A stretch of DNA of 23,421 bases from NCBI GenBank assembly GCA_934548045.1, contig CAKTEM010000026.1, positions 1 through 23,421 on the forward strand, given 5' to 3'. This DNA comes from an uncultured Faecalibacterium sp. (lineage in GTDB: Bacteria; Bacillota; Clostridia; Oscillospirales; Ruminococcaceae). This document shows positions 1-6,489 of this stretch, piece after piece (the stretch's first letter is position 1; every line of letters begins with the position of its first letter). A program made the translations under genes and the position numbers. The notes under the pieces are model-generated. The model had not been told where the DNA came from, ran no database searches, and saw only the letters and a program-made list of their open reading frames with translations.

Positions 1-109
1 TGCACACAGCCTTCTGCTCGTACCAGGAGAGTACCATGGACAGCGGCAGGTCATTCACACCGCAGCCGAAAGCATCCCCAAGGGCAACAGCGATCTGGAT
101 GGCGCTGTA
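1..109 (-). pseudogene. hcp: Hybrid-cluster protein (hydroxylamine reductase) C-terminal fragment
   Basis: Reading the minus strand from about 109 to the window edge gives an uninterrupted peptide containing YSAIQIAVALGDAFGCG followed by NDLPLSMVLSWYEQKAV. This is the conserved late segment of Hcp (prismane protein), which carries the hybrid Fe-S-O cluster; the Glu and Lys of the EQK triplet are cluster ligands in characterised Hcp proteins. Upstream of residue Y the Hcp match stops abruptly. The expected GQCND segment with its cluster-ligand Cys is absent, and the preceding 150 bp match no part of Hcp that I recognise. The fragment therefore looks 5'-truncated, with its 3' end lying outside the window. 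A small open frame at 55-255 runs through the same junction in another frame and matches nothing I know. Identity of the fragment is fairly sure; the interpretation as a broken gene is inference. Confidence 0.6.
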
Positions 110-295
110 ATGGCCATCATGACCGGCAGACCGAACGTTTTGTACTGCTCTTCGCCGGGCAGAGCAGATACTATAAAGTTTTGTTTGGCGTAAATTTTGG
201 CGTATTCAAAATTGCAAGGATTTTGATTGCTGTCAAAGGCACGCTGGTCTACCATTTGGAAAACCCTATTGCCCTTTCAAAACTCTTGCATATAG

Positions 296-340
296 CAAAA
301 AAGCGGAAGCTATGTTGTTTTTCTGCAACATAGCTTCCGT
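296..340 (-). terminator. Rho-independent terminator downstream of greA-lysS
   Basis: Perfect 14-bp inverted repeat: the arm CGGAAGCTATGTTG at 304-317 and its complement at 326-339, with an 8-nt loop. On the minus strand it is followed by a run of six T (the plus-strand A run ending at 302), so it terminates transcription coming from lysS. It lies about 190 bp beyond the lysS stop codon, which gives a long 3' UTR. Confidence 0.8.
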
Positions 341-526
341 ATCTTTGTATTTTGGGTTCGGTGTACCTACTACACCAATCCACCTATTCAGTTCTTACAC
401 CACATCACCCTGTAAGGCTCCTTTTCGGGAAAACGTCCCAAAATTGGTGTAGTTGTGGTGTAGTACCGCAGATGCCGTCTGAAATCTACTCAAAATTTCA
501 TCGTATCTGCGTCTTAATTTTGCATT

Positions 527-2038
527 TTACTGCTCGATCGGCTTCATCGTGGGGAAGAGCAGAACGTCACGGATAGACGCGCTATCGGTGAGGAGCATGA
601 CAAGGCGGTCAACGCCGAAGCCGAGGCCGCCCGTGGGAGGCAGGCCATACTCGAGGGCATTGACATAATCGTAATCGACCTGTGCCTTGCAATCCGGCTC
701 GATAGCCTTGCGCTCGGCGACCTGACGCTCGAAGCGGCCCTTCTGGTCGATGGGGTCGTTCAACTCGCTGAAGGCGTTGCCGTATTCGGTGCAGTCGATG
801 AAATACTCGAAACGCTCGGTGAAGGCCGGGTCGTTGGGCTTACGCTTTGCCAACGGGCTGATCTCGACCGGGTAATCATAAATGAAGGTCGGCTGGATGA
901 GCTTGTCCTCAACGTATGCGTCGAAGAACTCGGCCAGGATCGCACCCTTGGTGGGAACTTCGGGCAGCTCGACGTTATGCTCTTTTGCGCAGGCAATTGC
1001 ATCTTCGTCGGTCTTCCAGTCGTTGAAATCGACACCGGAATACTTCTTGACGGCCTCGATCATGGTCAGACGCTCCCAGTGGCCCATGTCGATCTGCTTG
1101 CCCTGATAGGTGATTTCCAGACTGCCGCAGATCTTGAGAGCCAGACGCTTGTACAGCTCCTCGACCAGATCCATCATGCCGTGGAAATCGGTAAATGCCT
1201 GATACAGCTCGATGGTGGTGAACTCGGGGTTGTGCTTGGGGTCCATGCCCTCGTTACGGAAGATACGGCCGACCTCGTAGACGCGATCCATACCGCCGAC
1301 GATCAGACGCTTCAGGTACAGCTCGGTCTCGATGCGCAGCACCATGTCCATGTTCAGGGTGTTGTGATGGGTGTAGAAGGGGCGTGCAGATGCGCCGATC
1401 TCGAACGGGGTCAGGATCGGGGTATCGACCTCGAGGAAGCCCTTCTCATCCAGATAAGCGCGAATCTCTTTCAGAATCTGGCTGCGCTTGACGAAGGTAT
1501 CCTTGACCTCGGGGTTTGCGATGAGGTCGACGTAACGCTGACGATAACGCATCTCGGTATCAGTCAGGCCGTGGAACTTCTCAGGCAGCGGACGCAGGCT
1601 CTTTGCCAGCAGAGTGATCTCCTCTGCGCGGACGCTCAGCTCGCCGGTCTTGGTGCGGAACACCTCGCCCTTGACACCAATGATATCGCCGACATCCAGC
1701 TTCTTGAAGGCTGCATACGGCTCCTCGCCCAGCTCGTCACGGCGGACATACAGCTGAATATCGCCCTTGTCATCGCGCAGGTGAGCAAAGCTTGCCTTGC
1801 CCATGACACGCTTGGACATCATGCGGCCTGCCAGAGCGACCTTCTTGCCAGAATCGCTCTCGTTGGGCAGGTCCTTGAATTCTTCCTTCAGGTCAGCAGA
1901 ATATGCGTCCTGAGGGAACTTGGTCAGGGTGAACGGGTCGTTGCCTGCGGCCTGCAGGTCGGCCAACTTCTGACGGCGGACCTGCACCTGCTCGCTCTCG
2001 CTCAGGCCAGCCGCCGGGTTCTTCTTCTTTTCTTCCAT
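527..2038 (-). CDS. lysS: Lysyl-tRNA synthetase, class II
   Basis: Charges tRNA-Lys with lysine in the cytoplasm. The 503-aa product has the usual length and layout: an N-terminal OB-fold anticodon-binding domain (about residues 65-145) and a class II catalytic core. Motif 2 is visible as FRNEGMDPKHNPEF (about 260-273) and motif 3 as GLGFGVDRLVMLL close to the C-terminus. The ATG at 2038 is preceded by GGAGGA at good spacing. It is the second gene of a two-gene operon, starting 18 nt after the greA stop. This is a very common gene order in Firmicutes, so joint expression from the greA promoter is expected. No T-box leader is seen. Nothing is missing or unusual in the protein. Confidence 0.97.
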   Translation of the reverse strand: MEEKKKNPAAGLSESEQVQVRRQKLADLQAAGNDPFTLTKFPQDAYSADLKEEFKDLPNESDSGKKVALAGRMMSKRVMGKASFAHLRDDKGDIQLYVRRDELGEEPYAAFKKLDVGDIIGVKGEVFRTKTGELSVRAEEITLLAKSLRPLPEKFHGLTDTEMRYRQRYVDLIANPEVKDTFVKRSQILKEIRAYLDEKGFLEVDTPILTPFEIGASARPFYTHHNTLNMDMVLRIETELYLKRLIVGGMDRVYEVGRIFRNEGMDPKHNPEFTTIELYQAFTDFHGMMDLVEELYKRLALKICGSLEITYQGKQIDMGHWERLTMIEAVKKYSGVDFNDWKTDEDAIACAKEHNVELPEVPTKGAILAEFFDAYVEDKLIQPTFIYDYPVEISPLAKRKPNDPAFTERFEYFIDCTEYGNAFSELNDPIDQKGRFERQVAERKAIEPDCKAQVDYDYVNALEYGLPPTGGLGFGVDRLVMLLTDSASIRDVLLFPTMKPIEQ

Positions 2039-2056
2039 TGCTTCCTCCGCTGCTTC

Positions 2057-2536
2057 TTAGTTCTTTGCGTGGGTGATGCTCAGCACCTTGCAGGGAACGG
2101 TGTGGCCGGAAGGCAGCAGGACCTCAGCCTCTTCGCCGACAGCCTTGCCCAGCAGAGCATGACCGACCGGGCTCTCGTCGCTGATCTTGCCGTTCATGGG
2201 GTCAGCCTCGGTGCGGCCAACGATGTCGTACTCTTCGACTTCGTCGTCCATCTCAAACTTGACATGCGTACCGACTGCAACGTTCTCGACGCTCAGCTCG
2301 CTCTCGTCGATGACGACAGCGTTCTTCACCATCTGCTCCAGTTCGGTGATGCGGTTCTCGACCAGACCCTGCGTGTTCTTAGCCTCGTCGTACTCGCTGT
2401 TCTCGGACAGGTCGCCGTGGCTGCGCGCTTCCTTGATTTCTTCGGCCAGTTCCTTACGGCGAACCGTTTTGAGGTATTCCAGTTCCTCCTGCATCGCTTT
2501 GAGGCCAGCAGCGGACATCTTGATTTCTTGTGCCAT
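2057..2536 (-). CDS. greA: Transcription elongation factor GreA
   Basis: Rescues backtracked RNA polymerase by stimulating cleavage of the nascent transcript. The 159-aa length is typical. The N-terminal antiparallel coiled coil (about residues 8-75) carries the tip signature GDLSENSEYDEAKN at 41-54, whose acidic residues reach the polymerase active site through the secondary channel. A C-terminal FKBP-like domain follows, with the conserved SPVGHALLGK stretch. The start ATG has AAGGAGA upstream. It is the first gene of the operon with lysS, driven by the promoter at 2620-2648. Confidence 0.97.
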   Translation of the reverse strand: MAQEIKMSAAGLKAMQEELEYLKTVRRKELAEEIKEARSHGDLSENSEYDEAKNTQGLVENRITELEQMVKNAVVIDESELSVENVAVGTHVKFEMDDEVEEYDIVGRTEADPMNGKISDESPVGHALLGKAVGEEAEVLLPSGHTVPCKVLSITHAKN

Positions 2537-2619
2537 GTGGGAATCTCTCCTTGTCTATTTGTTGGGTGCAGTTCGCCTTTTGGGATAAAACCGCACACGG
2601 ATGCCATTTTGACTACACC

Positions 2620-2648
2620 ATTATAATAGCAAGCAGCAAACTTGTCAA
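2620..2648 (-). promoter_or_regulatory. Sigma-A promoter of greA-lysS
   Basis: On the minus strand there is TTGACA (2643-2648), a 17-nt spacer and TATAAT (2620-2625). Both hexamers are perfect consensus. Transcription should start near 2612, giving a leader of about 75 nt. It sits only about 40 bp past the terminator of the upstream gene. Confidence 0.88.
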
Positions 2649-2681
2649 TGAATGAACCGCCCGGCGGCGTAAAAAATCGCA

Positions 2682-2716
2682 TAAAAAGCCCCGTCGGGCA
2701 GGTGTCCGGCAGGGCT
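2682..2716 (-). terminator. Terminator of the licT-PTS-deacetylase operon
   Basis: The minus strand has arms at 2706-2716 and 2687-2697 (AGCCCTGCCGG pairing with CCGACGGGGCT, one mismatch and one G-U pair), followed by TTTTTAT. It lies directly after the deacetylase gene. Confidence 0.8.
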
Positions 2717-2727
2717 GTGAGTTTGCA

Positions 2728-3492
2728 TTACATTTCGTCGTAGGTGACGAGCTGAACATTCTGTTCCTCGAGCCAATTCCGGATGGCCGGGTCGGTCAGC
2801 ATCGCGACCTCTTTCGGGCGAGGGGTAACGAGGGAAGAATGGTTCATAAGGTAATCGTCGATATAGCCGGGATGGCAGACGAACATCGGACATTCGTTGT
2901 CCTTATACGCGGCGAGGACGGCCTTTTTCAGGCTTTCCGCCGGGTCGTAGTCCGGCTTCATACTCTCCATCCGGGTGATGAGGACAGTGTTTTTGAACTG
3001 CACACCGGTCGGCTCAAAGCAGGCCGGGAGATAGGGCAGGTCATATTTTTCGGCGACGATTTCAAGACCACGGGCGAGATTCTGGTTCAGGACAGCGTGT
3101 GCCTCGAAGTAATGGGGTTTCTCGCCGGTCAGTTCCAGATACCGCTGATACTGCGCCTCGATTTCAATCACCATTTCATCCAGCGAGACGATCTCCTCGC
3201 CTTTTTTCCATGCGTCGCGGTAGGTGCGGCTGCTTTTCAGATCGCCGTTTTCATCCAGCAGGCTGGGAATTTTCGCCGGGTCGGCGCAGGGCTTGCCAAG
3301 GCAGACATTGGTGTGCATCCCGAAGCAGACACCGGAGCCTTTCAGCAGGTCGACGCCGTGCTGAGTTTCCGGCATGTTCGGCATAACGCCCACCGAACCG
3401 ATGATGCCGTTCCACACGCTGTCGGCGATGCCATAGTTGACGCCCCGGCAGTAGCCCACATCGTCTGCACGAACCAGAATCCGTTTTGCCAT
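2728..3492 (-). CDS. ChbG/YdjC-family carbohydrate deacetylase
   Basis: 254 aa. The N-terminus ILVRADDVGYCRGVNYG is the metal-binding Asp-Asp signature of the YdjC/ChbG family. HTN (about residue 66), EAH (about 131) and the late HPGYID segment supply the other expected ligands. Characterised relatives remove acetyl groups from N-acetylated oligosaccharides or their phosphates; ChbG acts on chitobiose-type sugars. The start ATG follows an AGAGGT site, and the gene begins 25 nt after the PTS permease stop, so it is the last gene of the licT-PTS operon. Context suggests that it acts on a phosphorylated amino-sugar disaccharide delivered by that PTS. The family is clear; the substrate is inferred. 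I do not assign chbG because the partner PTS is of the Bgl type, not the Chb type. Confidence 0.8.
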   Translation of the reverse strand: MAKRILVRADDVGYCRGVNYGIADSVWNGIIGSVGVMPNMPETQHGVDLLKGSGVCFGMHTNVCLGKPCADPAKIPSLLDENGDLKSSRTYRDAWKKGEEIVSLDEMVIEIEAQYQRYLELTGEKPHYFEAHAVLNQNLARGLEIVAEKYDLPYLPACFEPTGVQFKNTVLITRMESMKPDYDPAESLKKAVLAAYKDNECPMFVCHPGYIDDYLMNHSSLVTPRPKEVAMLTDPAIRNWLEEQNVQLVTYDEM

Positions 3493-3517
3493 CTTATCTT
3501 ACCTCTTAAAATTAAAA

Positions 3518-5137
3518 TCAGTTTTTCTTCGGTTCACGGCAGAGCAGATAGGTTGCAATTGCCGCTACCACGATTGCAATAACACCCGAAATCACACCAT
3601 TGATGATATTGGAAGCACTGCCGCCAGTATAAGCAGTCAGAGCAAGGAAGTTCGCAACCGGAACAGAAACGTATGCCTTGACGCCCAGCAGACCTGCATA
3701 CAGGCCGCCTGCCGCGCCGCCGATTGCCATACCAATGAAGGGCTTCTTATACTTCATGCCGATGCCATACAGACCCGGCTCAGTAACACCACCAACGATT
3801 GCGGCAACAGTGTAGCTCCAGCTCAATGCACGCTCTTCTTTGTCACGCAGAGCCAGTGCCATACCGATGCACATACCAGTAACTGCCATACTTGCGGAAA
3901 CCGCGCCCAGAGAAACGACCGGGTCATAACCATTTGCGGCAAACAGCTGAATCATCTGTGCAATCAGGACATGGTGCATACCAGTCATAACGAGGAACTC
4001 CCACAGTGCGCCGATAACTGCTGCGCCGAGGAAACCGAAGTGATTGCCGAACCAGATAACTGCCGCGCAGATATAATTGCCGAGGAAGCCGCCAATCGGG
4101 CCGCAGACACACAGAGCAATCGGAAGCATGATTGCAGTCGTCAGGGTCGGAACCAGCATGATTTTCACAGCGTCCGGGATGTGCTTTTTCAGGAACTTCT
4201 CCACATAGCTCATGATCCAGACCGTGAGCAGAATGGGAAGAATGGTGCTGCTGTAATTCTGCGGCGTGCAGGGAATTCCGTAGACATCAAAGGCAACACC
4301 TTCGTTCGCCATGTTTACAAATGTCGGATGCAGTAAAATCGCACCCATGAAGATGCCCATAACAGGCGACGCATTGAGCTTTTTAGCCGCCGTATAACCA
4401 ATAAGGAGTGGGAAGAAGTAGTATCCTGCATCACCAACAAAGGTAAACAGCGTGTACAGGTTGCTATCGGTCGAAAGGATTCCCAACATGTCCGGGCCAA
4501 ATACGGCAACGATACTTTTGAAAATTGCAGCTGCCAGAACGACCGGAATGATTGGGGTCAAACTTCCAGACAGGTATGCCATAATGTTACTGCCGACTTT
4601 TTTCAAAGTCAACGGCTCCTTGGGAGCATCCAGATTTTCATTGACAGCCTCAGTCTGCTGGATACCTGCCAGTGTGCAGACTTCCTGATAGACTTTATCT
4701 ACATTCGTTCCGATAATAATCTGATACTGTCCACCCGTACGAGCAACACCCATAACGCCCTTGATGGATTTGATTTCGTCATCGCTGGGCTTGTTCATGT
4801 CTTTCAGATTAAAGCGCAAACGGGTCATGCAGTGAGCCACTGCTTTTACATTTTCTTTTCCGCCAACTGCGCGCAAAACGTCAGCTGCGATCTGCTGATT
4901 GTTCGCCATAAAGGGAACCTCCTCTTTCTTCTCCGAGGTTCCAAAACAGACCGTGAGGCGGCTGCGGCCCAGCTTTGCCGAAGTGACCTCCGGCAGTCTG
5001 CGGACATCATCCAGCTCGACCAGACTGACATCTTTCAGGGTGACATAGAGCGTCTCGTCCTGAAATTCGCACAGGCTGGTGTTTTCTTTTCCGCCGACCA
5101 GCGGCAGGAATCTTGTCAGAAACTTTTCACGGTCCAT
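3518..5137 (-). CDS. PTS beta-glucoside-type EIIBC with an extra degenerate EIIB domain
   Basis: Membrane permease and phosphotransferase of the glucose/beta-glucoside PTS superfamily. From the ATG at 5137 (GGAGG 8 nt upstream) the protein is 539 aa. Residues 1-76 form an EIIB-like domain (VGGKEN, LYVTLKD) in which the position of the catalytic Cys aligns with Gln. From residue 77 a complete EIIB follows (VGGKEN, then AHCMTRLRF with the phosphorylated Cys), then a multi-span EIIC with the conserved GMHH and GGVTEPGLYGIGMKYKKPF segments. No EIIA domain is fused, so a separate Glc-type EIIA must supply phosphate. The second EIIB has its own ATG at 4909 with AGGAGG upstream; starting there gives a normal 463-aa EIIBC. 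Both starts look usable. Family assignment is firm; beta-glucoside specificity is only the family default. Confidence 0.88.
   Translation of the reverse strand: MDREKFLTRFLPLVGGKENTSLCEFQDETLYVTLKDVSLVELDDVRRLPEVTSAKLGRSRLTVCFGTSEKKEEVPFMANNQQIAADVLRAVGGKENVKAVAHCMTRLRFNLKDMNKPSDDEIKSIKGVMGVARTGGQYQIIIGTNVDKVYQEVCTLAGIQQTEAVNENLDAPKEPLTLKKVGSNIMAYLSGSLTPIIPVVLAAAIFKSIVAVFGPDMLGILSTDSNLYTLFTFVGDAGYYFFPLLIGYTAAKKLNASPVMGIFMGAILLHPTFVNMANEGVAFDVYGIPCTPQNYSSTILPILLTVWIMSYVEKFLKKHIPDAVKIMLVPTLTTAIMLPIALCVCGPIGGFLGNYICAAVIWFGNHFGFLGAAVIGALWEFLVMTGMHHVLIAQMIQLFAANGYDPVVSLGAVSASMAVTGMCIGMALALRDKEERALSWSYTVAAIVGGVTEPGLYGIGMKYKKPFIGMAIGGAAGGLYAGLLGVKAYVSVPVANFLALTAYTGGSASNIINGVISGVIAIVVAAIATYLLCREPKKN
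4907..4926 (-). promoter_or_regulatory. Internal in-frame translation start of the PTS EIIBC
   Basis: Inside the open frame, minus-strand AGAGGAGG precedes ATG 4909 by about 8 nt. The first residues from this ATG (MANNQQIAADVLRAVGGKEN) are the normal beginning of an EIIB domain. A second, shorter product is therefore likely. Confidence 0.6.
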
Positions 5138-5218
5138 CGTGGGAACCTCCCATTGGTAAATATCATCTATCTGCATCCGGCAGAACGCGCGCATCTCCCA
5201 CCGGAAACATTCAAAATT

Positions 5219-5245
5219 GGAAAAAACTCAGCCGTCATCACGGCT
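5219..5245 (-). terminator. Intrinsic terminator formed by the last licT codons
   Basis: On the minus strand AGCCGT, loop GATG and ACGGCT are followed after GAG by TTTTTT. The hairpin consists of the last codons of licT and its stop codon. It would stop transcription between licT and the PTS gene unless overridden. A further hairpin (CTGCACA with TGTGCAG, about 5246-5267) lies immediately 5' of it. Confidence 0.6.
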
Positions 5246-6058
5246 CTGCACACGGTAGATGTGCAGCATCAGATAAAGCACTTCGTCGCGGCTGCAATGC
5301 CAGCCGTGTTTGTCCTCGATGGCCTTCGCCACCTTACAGGCACAGAGGTAAATTTCGGGGTACTCGGACGCAAGTTCGGTCAACATGCCGCCGCTCCCCT
5401 GCTCCATTGCGGTGCCGGTCGAGAGCCGGCGCACCAGAAACTGGATGTGCATCGCAAACCGTGCGTAGTTGTAGCTTTCACGGTCGAGGGTGACGCCCAG
5501 CTCCTGCTCGACGACAGAGGTCACATCGTCCAGCACCTCCACAGCGGTCAGGGTCGAACTCAGGTCGCTGCCCTCAAGCTCCGCGTTGACAAAGTGGAGA
5601 GCGATGCTGACGGCTTCTGCCCTCGGCAGGCTGCTGCCGGTGCGGAGACGGATCGTCTCCAAGGCACGCAGGCCCAGTTCGTATTCCCTCGGGTACAGGT
5701 GTTTGACATCGTAACTCAGGGGCGTTGCCAGTTGGATCCCCTGCTTTTCCCGTTGGATGGCGAACGCGATGTGGTCGGCCAGCGTAAAGGGAAGGTTCGG
5801 GTTCAGCTCGATGTTCAGCAGGATCTCGGCCTGCTCCACGATGTCCGCACCGGCCAGAAGGGTCTCTTCGGGCAGGCTGGACACCATCTCGTAATATTGG
5901 GGGTCGACATCGTAGAAGGTACGGTAGACCACCGAAAGGTCGGTCAGCTCGTATGGCATGGTGTGGAAGCCGACGCCTTTTCCCAGCACGACCATCTCCC
6001 GGCCTCGCTTGTCCTGCGCGACCGCAGCATTATTGTTGATCTTCCGCAGCAGCTTCAA
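5228..6058 (-). CDS. licT: BglG/LicT-family transcription antiterminator
   Basis: RNA-binding antiterminator controlled by PTS phosphorylation. The 276-aa length is typical. Residues 1-55 are the CAT RNA-binding domain (KINNNAAVAQDKRG, then VLGKGVGF). Two PRD domains follow, with conserved His residues in LADHIAFAI and HLYPREYELG (PRD1) and in FAMHIQFLVRRL and LMLHIYRV (PRD2). These are phosphorylated by EIIB or HPr in relatives. The start codon is TTG at 6058, chosen because GGGAGG lies 8 nt upstream and the CAT domain begins exactly there. It is the first gene of the operon, followed by the PTS EIIBC it presumably controls. A candidate RNA target lies in its own leader. Confidence 0.92.
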   Translation of the reverse strand: MKLLRKINNNAAVAQDKRGREMVVLGKGVGFHTMPYELTDLSVVYRTFYDVDPQYYEMVSSLPEETLLAGADIVEQAEILLNIELNPNLPFTLADHIAFAIQREKQGIQLATPLSYDVKHLYPREYELGLRALETIRLRTGSSLPRAEAVSIALHFVNAELEGSDLSSTLTAVEVLDDVTSVVEQELGVTLDRESYNYARFAMHIQFLVRRLSTGTAMEQGSGGMLTELASEYPEIYLCACKVAKAIEDKHGWHCSRDEVLYLMLHIYRVQSRDDG

Positions 6059-6165
6059 GGCGGCGACCTCCCTTTCCCGACTGAAAAATATCTATATAAA
6101 AGAAAAACCCCGGACAGCATACTACCACACAGAAATACAATACCACCAAGGCGGTATCATAAGAA

Positions 6166-6232
6166 GTTCTGCTAGTAGCGCCTCCCGAGGAGTAACGACT
6201 AGTTTAATTGTCTGCAAATAGGATAGCAGAAC
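6166..6232 (-). promoter_or_regulatory. Candidate RAT antiterminator and competing hairpin in the licT leader
   Basis: Minus-strand RNA can form CTAGT...ACTAG (6172-6202) enclosing CTCC/GGAG, with internal-loop sequences GTTACT and AGGC. These are the core bases of BglG/LicT ribonucleic antiterminators. A mutually exclusive 9-bp stem, GTTCTGCTA (6224-6232) with TAGCAGAAC (6166-6174), shares the CTAG bases and is followed by TTCTTAT. A weak extended -10 (TGCTATCCT) lies just upstream. Further 5' there is no other clear promoter. Confidence 0.5.
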
Positions 6233-6310
6233 CCAGCCGCAAAATCCATTCGCAGATTCGACAAAAAATTTCTCGAAAATTTCAGCAAGATGCTAAAATG
6301 ATGGACACAA

Positions 6311-6349
6311 TAAAAAGCCCCACCGACAGAGGGAATTGTCGGCAGGGCT
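6311..6349 (-). terminator. Terminator of the EF-G-like gene
   Basis: A 13-bp stem with two G-U pairs (arms 6337-6349 and 6316-6328) is followed on the minus strand by TTTTTATT. It is about 140 bp beyond the stop codon of the EF-G-like gene. Confidence 0.85.
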
Positions 6350-6362
6350 TGAAGATGTCTTA

Positions 6363-6425
6363 ATCACCCTCTCAGTCATTGCTTCGCAATGCCAGCTCTC
6401 CCAGAGTGAGAGCCATTGGCATGTC
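6363..6425. repeat. Intergenic hairpin repeat (CTCTCAGTCATTGCTTCGCAATG type)
   Basis: Two adjacent hairpins are visible: CATTGC-ttc-GCAATG (6377-6391) and GCTCTC...GAGAGC (6395-6413), enclosed by GCCA...TGGC. From memory, sequences of this form (CCTCTCAGTC, a short GC hairpin, GCCAGCTC, GAGC) are dispersed in intergenic regions of Faecalibacterium-type genomes. Only one copy is present here, so the repeat status rests on that recollection. Confidence 0.45.
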
Positions 6426-6489
6426 GGGCAACACTGAGTGAAACGCTTGGGTTGTTTATATCATGAGATGGATGGCCTTGTTCTCAGAC

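Noticed and set aside
55..255. 66-codon minus-strand open frame at the left edge
   Set aside because: It crosses the hcp fragment in the wrong frame, its ribosome site is weak, and no family is recognised.
977..2626. A 549-codon open frame on the plus strand opposite lysS and greA
   Set aside because: Both opposite-strand genes are unmistakable. The frame has no ribosome site or family resemblance and is a by-product of GC-rich codon bias.
6363..6425. tRNA-like fold in the double hairpin
   Set aside because: Arm lengths and invariant tRNA positions (T-loop TTCGA, acceptor pairing) are absent.
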